Assembly (NCBI RefSeq): GCF_900110455.1
Contig: NZ_FOIS01000002.1
Location: forward strand, 434,001-498,000
Direction of reading: 5' to 3'
Origin: Natrinema salifodinae
GTDB lineage: Archaea > Halobacteriota > Halobacteria > Halobacteriales > Natrialbaceae
Length of the DNA stretch: 64,000 nt
Part shown: positions 7,090 to 16,197 of the stretch, in pieces
Layout of the letters: each line of letters opens with the position of its first letter
Position numbering within the stretch: position 1 is the stretch's first letter
Translations under genes and position numbers: made by a program
Notes under the pieces: model-generated
The model's database searches: none
Told to the model about the DNA's origin: nothing
Seen by the model: only the letters and a program-made list of their open reading frames with translations

Positions 7090-8775
7090 ATGTCTGGGAC
7101 GTTTCGCCGTGACGACGGTGCATCGACCGGGGGTAACGTCAACGAATCGGACGGGCTCGATACGTTGCTTATCGGGATCGACGCCGGGTGTATGCCGGTG
7201 TTCGAGCGACTGTTCGAAACCGATCGGATTCCGACCATCGAGCGGCTCTGTTCCGAGGGTGTAACCGCGCCGCTCGAATCGCAGATCCCGCCGTGGACGC
7301 CGAGCGCCTGGCCGTCGATCTACACCGGCGTCAATCCGGGGAAACACGGCGTGGTCGGGTTCGTCGGATACGACGGCTACGACTGGCACGTGACGAGCAA
7401 CGACGACGTCCGCGAGCACCCGCTGTGGACGCTGCTGGATCGCAACGACCGGTCGAGCGTGGTCGTCAACGCGCCGGTCACCCATCCGCCGGACGAGTTC
7501 GACGGCGCGGTGCTCCCCGGCTTCCTCGGACCCGAGGACCCGGCCTGTCACCCCGAGGGGCTCTTAGCGGAGGTCCGCGAGGCGATCGGCGAGTACCGCG
7601 TCTACCCGAATTACACGCGCGACGACGACTCGCTGTCCGAGGACGAGAAGCTCGCGGAGTACGAGAACCTGATCCGGATGCGCGGCGACGCGTTTCGCTA
7701 CCTCGCCGACCGGTTCGATCCGGACTTCGGCTTCGTCCAGTTCCAGAAGACGGACACGGTCTTCCACGAGTTCGGCGGCAAGGACCGATACATCGACCCC
7801 GTCTACGAGGCGACCGACGAACAGATCGCGGCCATTCTCGACGACTGCGATCCGGATCGGGTCTTCATCGTGAGCGATCACGGAATGGGTCCCTACGACG
7901 GCTACGAGTTCCGGATCAACGAGTTCCTCCGCGACGAAGGGTACCTCGAGACGACCACCGGCGGGAAGGGGATGCCCTCGTGGACGCCGATGCGCCGGCG
8001 CCTGCGCGAGGGCGAGGAGTGCGACACCTGGGAGCCGGGAACCGTCGCCCGCGCGGCGTCGATCGCCGCGCGGTTCGGCGTCACCGCCAGCCGCATCCGG
8101 ACCGCCCTCGAACGAGTCGGCCTGGCCGACCTGGCGATCGAGTACGCACCTGGCGGGGTCTCCCGGACGGCCAACGAGCAGGTTGACTTCGCCGAATCGA
8201 AGGCCTACGTCCGGGCGCGGACCGAACTCGGCGTCCGGATCAACCTCGAGGGACGGGATCCACACGGCGTCGTCCCGCAGGCGGAGTACGAGCAACTCCG
8301 CGAGGAACTCATCCGGGCGCTCCAGGGCGTCGAAGCACCCAATGGGGAGCCGTTCTTCGAGACGGTCGCGCCGCGCGAGCAGTACTTCCACGGCGACTAC
8401 CTCGACGAGACGGTCGATATCGTCACGATCCCCGCCGACTTCGAGCACGCACTTTCCGAACAGGTGGGTCCCGTCGATCGCTTCGGGCCGGCCGAACCCT
8501 GGAACCACAAACTCGACGGCGTCTTCGTCGCGGCCGGCGAGGGAATCGACGCCGACGCCGCGGTCGATCGGGCCCACATCTTCGACGTCGCGCCGACGAT
8601 CATGGCCGCGATAGGCGTTCCCTACAGCGATCGCATGGACGGCAGCGTCGTTCCCGTCGTCGATCAGGTCGACCCGACCACCTATCCGGCTTACGACGAA
8701 GACGACGGCGCGACGCGGCCGGCCGCAGACGAGGCCGTCACGGATCGCCTGGCCGATCTCGGCTACATGAATTGA
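7090..8775 (+). CDS. Alkaline phosphatase superfamily protein (type I phosphodiesterase/nucleotide pyrophosphatase type)
   Basis: The 561-residue protein shows the metal-binding pattern of the superfamily: IGIDAG (Asp31), IPPWTPSAWPS with Thr70 as likely nucleophile, QKTDTVFHEFG (Asp222, His226) and VSDHGMG (Asp263, His264), plus a late His in EPWNHKLDG. Such enzymes hydrolyse phosphodiesters or transfer phospho-groups; haloarchaeal members occur in glycan clusters, but their substrate is unknown. There is no signal peptide or membrane segment, so it appears cytoplasmic. I prefer the ATG at 7090 to a TTG 24 bp upstream, which would overlap the promoter-like CTATATAC. A Bat-type regulator follows on the same strand. 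Confidence 0.82.
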   Translation: MSGTFRRDDGASTGGNVNESDGLDTLLIGIDAGCMPVFERLFETDRIPTIERLCSEGVTAPLESQIPPWTPSAWPSIYTGVNPGKHGVVGFVGYDGYDWHVTSNDDVREHPLWTLLDRNDRSSVVVNAPVTHPPDEFDGAVLPGFLGPEDPACHPEGLLAEVREAIGEYRVYPNYTRDDDSLSEDEKLAEYENLIRMRGDAFRYLADRFDPDFGFVQFQKTDTVFHEFGGKDRYIDPVYEATDEQIAAILDDCDPDRVFIVSDHGMGPYDGYEFRINEFLRDEGYLETTTGGKGMPSWTPMRRRLREGEECDTWEPGTVARAASIAARFGVTASRIRTALERVGLADLAIEYAPGGVSRTANEQVDFAESKAYVRARTELGVRINLEGRDPHGVVPQAEYEQLREELIRALQGVEAPNGEPFFETVAPREQYFHGDYLDETVDIVTIPADFEHALSEQVGPVDRFGPAEPWNHKLDGVFVAAGEGIDADAAVDRAHIFDVAPTIMAAIGVPYSDRMDGSVVPVVDQVDPTTYPAYDEDDGATRPAADEAVTDRLADLGYMN

Positions 8776-8889
8776 CGAGTCGAGCCCGGATGCGACCGCA
8801 AGCGACGGTTCACGTGAGTGCAGACGTGCTTAGTCGGCCGATAAGTATGGGCTACCGGGCCCGAAGACAGTGTACGGAACCGATCCTCG

Positions 8890-9582
8890 ATGGGATTCAT
8901 CGCAGAAGTCCACCTCGGTCACGACGAGCTGCCGTTAGTACCGACGATCGAGCGCTGTCCCGACGTGGCGCTCAGGTACGAGTACGGGGCGACGCCGAGC
9001 GAGCGCCGCGTCCGGTTCGTCTCCGCCTTCGGCGGCGAGTACGAAGCGCTCGAGGCAGCGATGCGTTCGGATCCGACCGTCTCGAATCCGACGCGTGTCG
9101 CGACGTTCGAGAACCGTGCGATCTACCGCGTCCGCGTCGACACCGATCTCGAGATCGTTCCGGACCGGTGTGCCGACCAGGGGCTGTTCGTCTTCACGGT
9201 CACGAGCGGCACCGAGGGATGGGTCACGCGGGTGTATCTCCCAGATCGGGACGCGCTATCCGCGTTCCGAACGGAATGTCGCAACCGCGATATCTCGTTT
9301 CGCATCAACCAGCTGTACGATTCTTCGGTATCCGACGACCGAACCTACTTCCTGACCGACCGGCAGCACGAGATTCTCACGACGGCGTACTACGCCGGCT
9401 ACTTCGAGGTCCCGCGGGGAGCCACGCAGGACGACCTCGCCGGCCGGCTCGACATCTCCGACTCCGCGGTCTCCCAGCGGCTCCGACGCGCCATCGCGGA
9501 ATTGATCGGTGCCACCCTCGCAAACGGACGCACCCTCGACGAGTACAGCGAGGCGACGCCCCACGACGCACGGTCCGGATAA
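8890..9582 (+). CDS. Bat/HTH_10-type transcriptional regulator
   Basis: The 230-residue protein has a two-part layout. An N-terminal domain (1-150) resembles the ligand-sensing region of haloarchaeal bacterio-opsin activator-like proteins. A C-terminal helix-turn-helix (about 155-210) reads LTDRQHEILTTAYYAGYFE, ATQDDLAGRLDISDSAVSQRLRRAI, the classical HTH_10 signature. It should bind DNA in the cytoplasm and respond to an unknown signal. No phosphorylation or PAS domain is visible. It lies between the phosphodiesterase and the beta-helix protein, so it may control neighbouring surface genes; that is inference. The start is an ATG 115 bp after the preceding stop. Confidence 0.88.
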   Translation: MGFIAEVHLGHDELPLVPTIERCPDVALRYEYGATPSERRVRFVSAFGGEYEALEAAMRSDPTVSNPTRVATFENRAIYRVRVDTDLEIVPDRCADQGLFVFTVTSGTEGWVTRVYLPDRDALSAFRTECRNRDISFRINQLYDSSVSDDRTYFLTDRQHEILTTAYYAGYFEVPRGATQDDLAGRLDISDSAVSQRLRRAIAELIGATLANGRTLDEYSEATPHDARSG

Positions 9583-9712
9583 TCGGGCTTCGACGGCCGG
9601 TAAACCGGTAACGCGGCCGCCGGAAACCGGACGTTTCCGACCGGGAACGACCGTTGCGATTCGAACAACTGTCCGCCGCTGATGGGGTGTCCGATTCTCG
9701 GCGCCCGGATCG

Positions 9713-9724
9713 CGGACTTAAAAG
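9713..9724 (+). promoter_or_regulatory. TATA-like element before the beta-helix gene
   Basis: GGACTTAAAAGC resembles a haloarchaeal TATA box and lies about 60 bp before the ATG at 9785. The leader between them contains no second candidate of similar quality. Confidence 0.4.
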
Positions 9725-9784
9725 CTTGCTATCCGAATCCATAGATACTGGACCCCGTCATTACTCAGGAAATAGTGACTTTCA

Positions 9785-11437
9785 ATGTCGGAACGAAGTG
9801 GTATGCAGCGCTCGAATCGGAGTGGGTCTCGCCGTTCTCAGTCGACCGCCAGGGGTGACGGTCGACGCTCTCTCGCTGACTCGACGGAACGATCTCGATC
9901 GCGACGGACGTTCCTACGAGGGGTGGGAACCGCGTGTCTCGCCGGGATCGGGCTGACGTCGACCGTCAGCGCGTCTTCTTCGGACCCGTACGCACAGTAT
10001 TACGACGACTACTCCACGGTCATCGACGTCACCGAGGCCGGTGCGGACAATACCGGCACGGAATCGATCACGCCCGTGCTCGAAGACCTCCGCGGCGACG
10101 ATACCCTGCTCGTGTTCCCGGAGGGGCGTTACTACATGGACGAACAGTTCCGGTACACCGGCTTCGAGAACTTCGGGGTCGTCGGCGAGAACGCGACGCT
10201 GGTCCCGGCGAACTTCCACGACTTCGACGGACCGCAGTATCGGCTGTTCCGCCTCGGCGTCCCGTACAGCCCCGGGCGCCGCCTCCGTTTCGAGGGATTC
10301 GACGTCGACCAGTCGGCCCCGGACACGGGGATCCGGGCGATCGAAGCCAACGTCTCCGGTCGACTCGAGGTTCGCGACGTGACCGTGCGCGGAGAGCACG
10401 ACAGCGGTACGTGGGGGCCGGGCCTGTTCAACATCACCGATCCCGACGGGAGCGGGATCGTCGAACGGTTTCGCGCTCCGGACGGCGCTGCGTGGGTCGA
10501 GAACACCCCGAACGCGGGCAACCGCTGGCGCGGTCCGATCGGGATCGAAGCGAACCAGAACGCAGGGACCCTCGAGTTCAGACGCTGCTGGCTCGGCGCG
10601 TTCCCGAACAACGGCCTCTACGCAGCGGGCGGCGACGGGGCGATCATCGTCCACGGCGGCTGGTTTCGGAACAGCAACGGCGCGAACGTCCGCGTCGGCG
10701 GACGGGGCAGTGAGATTCGGTGGCCAACGGTCGAAGTCGACGCGACGCGGCCGGAAGACCGAACGCAGCGCGGTATCCGGATCGAGAGCGGTCGGAACAT
10801 CGAGATCAGCGGTGCCGCCGTCGAGATCACGTCGCCGATGCCCACCAGTCACGCGATCTCGGTGATGAACACCTGCGAGAGCGCGCGCATCGAGAACACT
10901 CGCGTGACCATTCAGGGCTCGGATGTGAACCACGGGATCGTGCTCTCGCCCGAGTGTGGCGAGGCGACGATCGTCGATACGTCGGTTACTCACGAGACCG
11001 CGGGCGGCTATCCGCTGTGGATTCGGGAGAGCGATCGAACCGAACAGATTCTCGCGGAGAACGTCACGATCACGGGACGCGCGGGGGACGACGGCGGCTT
11101 CCGCGACGGGATCCGCTGCGAGCGGGACAACTGCCGGTTCAACGGCGTCGAAGTCGAGCAGTATGGTCGCGACGGGACGGACCGAAACGCCATCGTCAAC
11201 ACGGGGTCGGACGTGACGATCTACGAAAGTACCTTGCGCGCGAACCAGTATCCGTACGTCGATACCGGGAGCGAGACGCTCGTTCGCGACTCGGACCTCG
11301 AATCGTCGAGCGGGCGCGAGGCCGTCTGTCTCTACTCGTCGTCGTCGAACCCGACGTTCAAGAAGAATCGGCTCGCCGACGGCATTCGCGATTTCGGCGC
11401 GAGCGGCGTCACGACCTGGGAGAACTCCTACGAGTAA
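9785..11437 (+). CDS. Exported right-handed beta-helix protein with Tat signal
   Basis: This is a 550-residue protein. A long basic N-terminus ends in the twin-arginine signal RSRRTFLRGVGTACLAGIG (about residues 39-57), so it is exported folded. The rest begins with a pectate-lyase-like entry segment (VIDVTEAGADNTGTESI, where a depth-encoding helix would start) and then regular short strands such as RLEVRDVTVRG, IEISGAAVEITS, ARIENTRVTIQG and ATIVDTSVTHETAGG, typical of parallel beta-helix repeats. Related folds bind or cleave polysaccharides, but no catalytic Asp cluster can be assigned by eye. It precedes the flippase in the same direction and probably acts on the surface glycan. Confidence 0.78.
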   Translation: MSERSGMQRSNRSGSRRSQSTARGDGRRSLADSTERSRSRRTFLRGVGTACLAGIGLTSTVSASSSDPYAQYYDDYSTVIDVTEAGADNTGTESITPVLEDLRGDDTLLVFPEGRYYMDEQFRYTGFENFGVVGENATLVPANFHDFDGPQYRLFRLGVPYSPGRRLRFEGFDVDQSAPDTGIRAIEANVSGRLEVRDVTVRGEHDSGTWGPGLFNITDPDGSGIVERFRAPDGAAWVENTPNAGNRWRGPIGIEANQNAGTLEFRRCWLGAFPNNGLYAAGGDGAIIVHGGWFRNSNGANVRVGGRGSEIRWPTVEVDATRPEDRTQRGIRIESGRNIEISGAAVEITSPMPTSHAISVMNTCESARIENTRVTIQGSDVNHGIVLSPECGEATIVDTSVTHETAGGYPLWIRESDRTEQILAENVTITGRAGDDGGFRDGIRCERDNCRFNGVEVEQYGRDGTDRNAIVNTGSDVTIYESTLRANQYPYVDTGSETLVRDSDLESSSGREAVCLYSSSSNPTFKKNRLADGIRDFGASGVTTWENSYE

Positions 11438-11605
11438 CTCGCAGACGGAACTCTCCGAGAACGAATTTTCGCGCGATTCACCGGTCGGCAGCCGTTTAAC
11501 CCCCGTATAATAACGCCGCGCTGTTGCCACCGTCTTGATACAGTGAGTCAGTCGGATGGTGACCGACCGCCGGCGACGGCTGTCGATCGCCGACTCGAAC
11601 GTCCC

Positions 11606-11612
11606 AGGGTGA
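11606..11612 (+). promoter_or_regulatory. Shine-Dalgarno site deciding a GTG start
   Basis: AGGGTGA, complementary to the 16S rRNA tail, lies four bases before the GTG at 11617. It supports that GTG as the flippase start. Confidence 0.6.
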
Positions 11613-11616
11613 AACC

Positions 11617-13254
11617 GTGAACAGGAGCATCGCGAGCGGCGTCGTCTCGGTCGTCAGCGCGAAGGTCATCGTGCTCGTTATCACTGCGCTCTCAACGCCG
11701 CTGCTGTATCGGCTGCTGGGCGCATCGGAATTCGGCGAGTACTCGTTTCTGCTGTCGGTCTTCGCCATCTACATGATCTTCGTCAGTTCCGGCATCACCG
11801 ACGGCGTCCGCAAGTTCCTCGCCGAGGACCGCGCCGCAGCGAACTGGAGCGAACACGTCGTCGGCTTCTACCTCCGCCTGGCGATCCTGCTGGCGGGCCT
11901 CGGCGCGGTCCTGTTGGTCCTCGCGACCAGGACTGGGATCGTCGAGTTCGCGTTCGGCTCCGAGTTGCAGCTTTACTTCTACGTTCTCGCCGCGCTCGTG
12001 GTGACGGCGCAGTTCCGCGATTACACGCGGAAAACGCTCATGGGGTTTGGCCTCGAGCGGTACTCCGAGCCGCTGAAGATTATCGACAAGCTCGGCTTCG
12101 TCGCGGTCGCGGTCCCGCTCGTCTACCTCGGTGCCGGCGTGCTCGGCGCGCTTGCGGGCCACCTGGTCGCGAGCACGCTCGTCGCGGTGATCGGCCTGGT
12201 CCTCGTCCATCGGCGGGTGCCCCTGTCGTGTCTCTTCAGTCGGCCGACGGAGCGGTTCCCCCGGAAGCAGATGCTCACGTTCAACTCGATGAGCATCGCG
12301 CTGATCTTCCTGCTGATGTCGCTGTATCACATCGACATCGTGATGCTCCGGCGGTTCCGGGAGAGCGCGGCGGTGGGTAACTACAAGGCGGCGCTGACCC
12401 TCGCGGAGTTCCTCTGGTTCATTCCGATGGCGATCCAGACGGTGTTCGTCCACTCGACGTCGGAGCTGTGGTCGCAAAACCGCCTGCGCGAGATTTCGAA
12501 TCTGGCCTCGCGGACGACGCGGTACACGTTCCTGCTGACGGCCGTGATGGCGGTCGGGCTCGCGGCACTTTCCGACGTCGCCGTGCCGCTGTACTTCGGC
12601 GAGGAGGCCACGCCGGCGATCACCCCCCTGTTGCTGTTACTCCCCGGCGCGCTCGGCTTCGCGCTCGCGCGGCCGATCCTGGCGATCTCCCAGGGCGAGG
12701 GGTCGCTCCAATACCCGGTCGCGGCCACGGGCGTCGCGGCGCTGATCAACGTCATCCTCAACGTCACTCTCATTCCGATGTTCGGGATGAGCGGCGCGGC
12801 CGTCGCGACCAGCGTCGGCTACGGCTCGATGTTCGTCTTCCACTGCGTGAGCGCCCGCCGCGTCGGCTTCGATCCGCTCGCGGACGCACGACTCGGTCGC
12901 GCACTGCTGACGACCGGCCTGGCGGCGGTTCCCATCGTGGCTCTCGCGCGAGCGATCGCGAGCCCGTTGCTCGCGCTCGCGGTCGTTCCGCCGGTCGGAT
13001 TCGCGATCTTCATCATGTTCGCGTTGCTCGTCGGCGCGCTGGATCCGGCCGAACCCTTCGAGGTGCTGTCGGCCTTCCCCGACCCGATCGGGTCGAAGGC
13101 GGACGCGGCCTACGACCGGCTCGCCGGGAGCGAAAGTGATTGGATGAGCCGGAGCTGGTTACAGAGCCTGCTGTTCGTCGCCGGGCTGTCGCTGCTGCTC
13201 TCGGGACTCGCGCTGGGACTCCTCGACCCCGGGTTACAGAACGTCATGCCGTGA
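11617..13254 (+). CDS. Wzx/AglR-type polysaccharide flippase
   Basis: The 545-residue protein has about 14 hydrophobic helices and the family opening: SGVVSVVSAKVIVLVITALSTPLLYRLLGASEFGEYSFLL. An internal YHIDIVMLRRFRESAAVGNYKAALTLAEFLWFIP segment is typical of the oligosaccharidyl-lipid flippase family of the MOP superfamily. It should move lipid-linked sugar units from the cytoplasmic to the outer face of the membrane. A cytoplasmic insert (about residues 460-500, DPAEPFEVLSAFPDPIGSKADA) precedes the final helix pair. It starts at a GTG with a good ribosome-binding site. Its surroundings support a role in N-glycosylation or exopolysaccharide export. There is no partner polymerase next to it. 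Confidence 0.88.
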   Translation: MNRSIASGVVSVVSAKVIVLVITALSTPLLYRLLGASEFGEYSFLLSVFAIYMIFVSSGITDGVRKFLAEDRAAANWSEHVVGFYLRLAILLAGLGAVLLVLATRTGIVEFAFGSELQLYFYVLAALVVTAQFRDYTRKTLMGFGLERYSEPLKIIDKLGFVAVAVPLVYLGAGVLGALAGHLVASTLVAVIGLVLVHRRVPLSCLFSRPTERFPRKQMLTFNSMSIALIFLLMSLYHIDIVMLRRFRESAAVGNYKAALTLAEFLWFIPMAIQTVFVHSTSELWSQNRLREISNLASRTTRYTFLLTAVMAVGLAALSDVAVPLYFGEEATPAITPLLLLLPGALGFALARPILAISQGEGSLQYPVAATGVAALINVILNVTLIPMFGMSGAAVATSVGYGSMFVFHCVSARRVGFDPLADARLGRALLTTGLAAVPIVALARAIASPLLALAVVPPVGFAIFIMFALLVGALDPAEPFEVLSAFPDPIGSKADAAYDRLAGSESDWMSRSWLQSLLFVAGLSLLLSGLALGLLDPGLQNVMP

Positions 13255-13536
13255 CGAGGGGCCGAACCAGCGGGAACGAGGTATCACTCGGCCACAGCGC
13301 ACGACGGCCGTTCTAATAGCGTTCCGTCGCCTACGCGCTGGTTTTCCGTGAACTCGACGGATACGACAGACGGCGGGTGAAGGCGGCCGTGCCACTCCGC
13401 GCGAAGACTGCGTGAGGATGAGTCGTGCAACGAACGCAACGAATGCGACGAACGAGCGACGACTGGCGCTCCCGTGTCGCAGGGTCCGTATCGGCGGCGA
13501 CGCGCTCCGAGTCAGCGGTGTCGGCGTCGGTCTCGC

Positions 13537-14799
13537 TTACGACTCCAACAGATCCGACGCGCTAACGACCTCGACGTCCTGCCGGTCGACGTAGTCGAGC
13601 ACGTCCTCGAACGCGCTCTCGCTGATGCTGTTCTCGGTATCGATGTAATCGAACTTCAGGACCGCGAGCTGGCCGTACTCGGCAGCGTAGTCGACGTATG
13701 TCTTCGTCTCCGCACCGGCCTCGCCGGAGAAGAACCCGACGTTGTGCGGGTCCGTCAACGGGAGCGCGTTCGGCCCGCCGCCGAACCGGAACGCCTGGTC
13801 GTGGTGCTCTTCGACGAGGTCGCGCGCGGCCGGGCTGAGGATGTTCCGCGGCGTGACGAAGTGCCTCGCGCCGTCCTCGAATCCGCGGTTCTCGAGGTAC
13901 GCCTTCGTCCGCTTGATCATCCCCTCCTGCTCCTCGGGGGAGTACTCGTGGAGGAAGTGGGCGCCGGTCCGCGGTCGGGCGGCCATGTCCCAGCCTGCGT
14001 CGCGCAGTTCGGTGAGCCGATCGATCGTAAGCCGGCCGGACTCCCCGACGGCCTCCGGCATGACCGCTTCGACGCCGGTGAATCCGTACGACTCCATGTG
14101 TTCGAGGGCGGTCTCGTAGTGGCTCTCGAGCGTCCCGTCGAACAGGAACATGACCTTGCCCGTCCCGGGTCGCTCGACGGCCCGGAGATCGTCGACCATG
14201 CAGTCGATCGATCCGGACGGATCGCCGCGGCGGCGGACGGTCAGCCGGAGTTCGCGAACGTCAGAGAGGTCGGGCTGGGTGTCGATCCGGTCGGTACCGA
14301 AGTCGACGCGCACCCAGCGGTCGGTCGGCCCGGTGAGGATGCGCTCCGTCGCGTGGACGTTCCGCGAGTTCGGCGCGAACAACTCGAGCGTGAGCCGGAC
14401 CTGATCCCGTCCGGTGAACTTAGTGGCCAGCGAGAGGTTCTGACCGCTCAGGTCCAGTCCGTCCGGGTACGTTCGGTAGATCGCGGCGTACTCGGCGTCC
14501 TCGCCGGCCGTGAGGCGCGCCGACTGCGAGTCCGCGTACGGGTCGTCGGTCGCGGCCTCGAGTTCGCCGGCACCGATCATCGCCGTCCACTCGTCTACGG
14601 CCTCGAAGCGCTCGACCGGCGTCCCGGGGAGGCCCAGATCGTCCGCATCGGAACCGGACTCGTCGGTCGAGTCCGACTGGGTCGACGTCGGCTCGCCGGA
14701 CCCGCGCAAGTCCTGTAACGGCGAAAGACAACCCGCGAGTCCGAGCGTTCCAGTCGCTGCAACTGTCGTGATAAACGATCGGCGGTTTCGATCCGTCAT
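13537..14799 (-). CDS. Tat lipoprotein with a degenerate polysaccharide-deacetylase domain
   Basis: The 420-residue protein begins with a Tat signal (NRRSFITTVAATGTLGLAGC), whose Cys24 sits in a lipobox, followed by an acidic linker, a jelly-roll-like carbohydrate-binding region (about 60-205) and a NodB-like barrel (about 212-420). In NodB enzymes the barrel opens with an Asp-Asp pair. Here the motif is MFLFDGTLESHY (Asp221 then Gly), so the metal-binding Asp is missing. The His-x3-His motif is replaced by GAHFLHEY. It is probably catalytically inactive or altered and may bind glycan. The paralogue at 17634-18962 keeps both motifs. A TGTATAAGAAA promoter element lies about 35-45 bp upstream. 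Confidence 0.8.
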   Translation of the reverse strand: MTDRNRRSFITTVAATGTLGLAGCLSPLQDLRGSGEPTSTQSDSTDESGSDADDLGLPGTPVERFEAVDEWTAMIGAGELEAATDDPYADSQSARLTAGEDAEYAAIYRTYPDGLDLSGQNLSLATKFTGRDQVRLTLELFAPNSRNVHATERILTGPTDRWVRVDFGTDRIDTQPDLSDVRELRLTVRRRGDPSGSIDCMVDDLRAVERPGTGKVMFLFDGTLESHYETALEHMESYGFTGVEAVMPEAVGESGRLTIDRLTELRDAGWDMAARPRTGAHFLHEYSPEEQEGMIKRTKAYLENRGFEDGARHFVTPRNILSPAARDLVEEHHDQAFRFGGGPNALPLTDPHNVGFFSGEAGAETKTYVDYAAEYGQLAVLKFDYIDTENSISESAFEDVLDYVDRQDVEVVSASDLLES

Positions 14800-14952
14800 C
14801 GAACGCGTCGACGAACCGTTTACTCTTTCTTATACAGCAGTTAGCGCACGCGCGTCGCGCTCGCATCGCCTCGGCCGACCGCCAAAGCCAGCAAGGGCGT
14901 CCAGTCGATCCGATCCCTGCGTCGACGGCGCCGCCAGGCGAGTTTAGCCACG

Positions 14953-14964
14953 CGATAATAAACC
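14953..14964 (+). promoter_or_regulatory. CGATAATAAACC promoter element
   Basis: This 12-bp sequence ends 24 bases before the ATG at 14989. The identical 12 bases occur before the DUF1616 gene (22586-22597) with 25 intervening bases. The spacing suits a TATA box for a short-leader or leaderless transcript. Confidence 0.6.
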
Positions 14965-14988
14965 GGCGCGGGGGGATAGAGCCGAGAA

Positions 14989-15993
14989 ATGACTCGCGTC
15001 AGCGTCATCATTCCGACGTACAACAGGGCGGCGGCGCTCCCGACTGCGATCGACAGCGCGCTCGAGCAGACGATCGACGACCTCGAAGTGGTCGTCGTCG
15101 ACGACGGATCGACCGACGACACCGACTCGGTGCTCGCCGAGTACGAGGATTCCCGAGTGCGGCCGGTGGTCCACGCGACCAATCAGGGTGCGAACGTCGC
15201 CCGAAATACCGGCATCGAACACGCTCGCGGGGAGTACGTCGCCTTCCTCGACTCGGACGACGAGTGGCATCCCGAGAAGCTCGAACAGCAACTCGCGGCC
15301 CTCGAGGACCGCTCCGACGACTGGGTCGGCGTCTACTGCGACACGGCCTACGACTTGGACGGGGCGAGCGGCCTGGTCCGGACGACCGCCGCTACCCTAC
15401 TGGCTCGCGCCGACGACGAACCCGCGCGGGAGGGCGGCGAGGAGCTGATGGGCGAGATTCTCGCCGACAACGTCCAGCCGGGCGCGGGGTCGACGCTGCT
15501 CGTCCGAACCGAGGTCGCCAGGGAGGCCGGCGGGTTCGACGAGGAACTCGACCGCTTCCAAGATCCGGAGTTCTGTCTGCGGGTGCTCAAACACGGGAAA
15601 CTCGCCTACGTCGACGCGGAGCTCGTCTCCCGCGACGACACCGGCCACCCGCCGGCGGACCTGATCGCGACTGCGAGCGAGCAGTATCTGTCGACCTACG
15701 AGGACGAGGTCGATCGCTTCGAGGACGAGGGCTACGAGATCCGCGCGAGCCACGCGCTGATCGTCGCGAAGCGGTACTTCGCCGAGGGCCGACACCTGCG
15801 GGGCTGCTGGCATCTGCGGACGGCCGCGGCGGCGCTGTCGCCGCGGCACTATCCCGGTCTCTGCTGGGTCGCCGGCGTCGGCGCGCGACGGCGACCGGCA
15901 CCGAAAGTCGCGACGCTCGCCCTGCTGTTCGTCGCCGTCGCGCTCGGACAGCGGTCCGTCGCACGGCGAGTCCCGACCGATGACGACGGATAG
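14989..15993 (+). CDS. Family 2 glycosyltransferase
   Basis: The 334-residue protein has a GT-A fold N-terminal domain (1-240). Motifs in order: VSVIIPTYNRAAALPTAIDS, VVVVDDGSTDDTDSV, ATNQGANVARNTGIEHARGEYVAFLDSDDEWHPEKL (the DxD-like DSDD), and a FQDPEFCLRVLKHGKLAYVD acceptor/base region. It should transfer a sugar from a nucleotide donor at the cytoplasmic membrane face. The C-terminal 70 residues are hydrophobic and basic (VATLALLFVAVALGQRSVARR), consistent with a membrane hairpin or association. It is transcribed divergently from the degenerate deacetylase, from its own promoter. Donor and acceptor are unknown. Confidence 0.88.
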   Translation: MTRVSVIIPTYNRAAALPTAIDSALEQTIDDLEVVVVDDGSTDDTDSVLAEYEDSRVRPVVHATNQGANVARNTGIEHARGEYVAFLDSDDEWHPEKLEQQLAALEDRSDDWVGVYCDTAYDLDGASGLVRTTAATLLARADDEPAREGGEELMGEILADNVQPGAGSTLLVRTEVAREAGGFDEELDRFQDPEFCLRVLKHGKLAYVDAELVSRDDTGHPPADLIATASEQYLSTYEDEVDRFEDEGYEIRASHALIVAKRYFAEGRHLRGCWHLRTAAAALSPRHYPGLCWVAGVGARRRPAPKVATLALLFVAVALGQRSVARRVPTDDDG

Positions 15994-16197
15994 CTTCGTC
16001 GGCGCGAACGGCGGACGAGAGCGGCCGGTGAGCGGACGATCCGCCCGGAACTAGTTTGACGGCTAACCGTTTTCGATAGCGAACGGACCGAAGGCGGCGG
16101 GAGCGATCGGCTTCGACCGTTGCAGGAGCGAAACGAAATCGTTGCTGGTTGTTAGCTCGACTGTAGTAAAACCGACCGCTTGCCATCCAACGGACGG

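Noticed and set aside
13474-14718. 414-residue plus-strand frame across the degenerate deacetylase
   Set aside because: Antisense shadow; the minus-strand protein has signal, lipobox and domain motifs.
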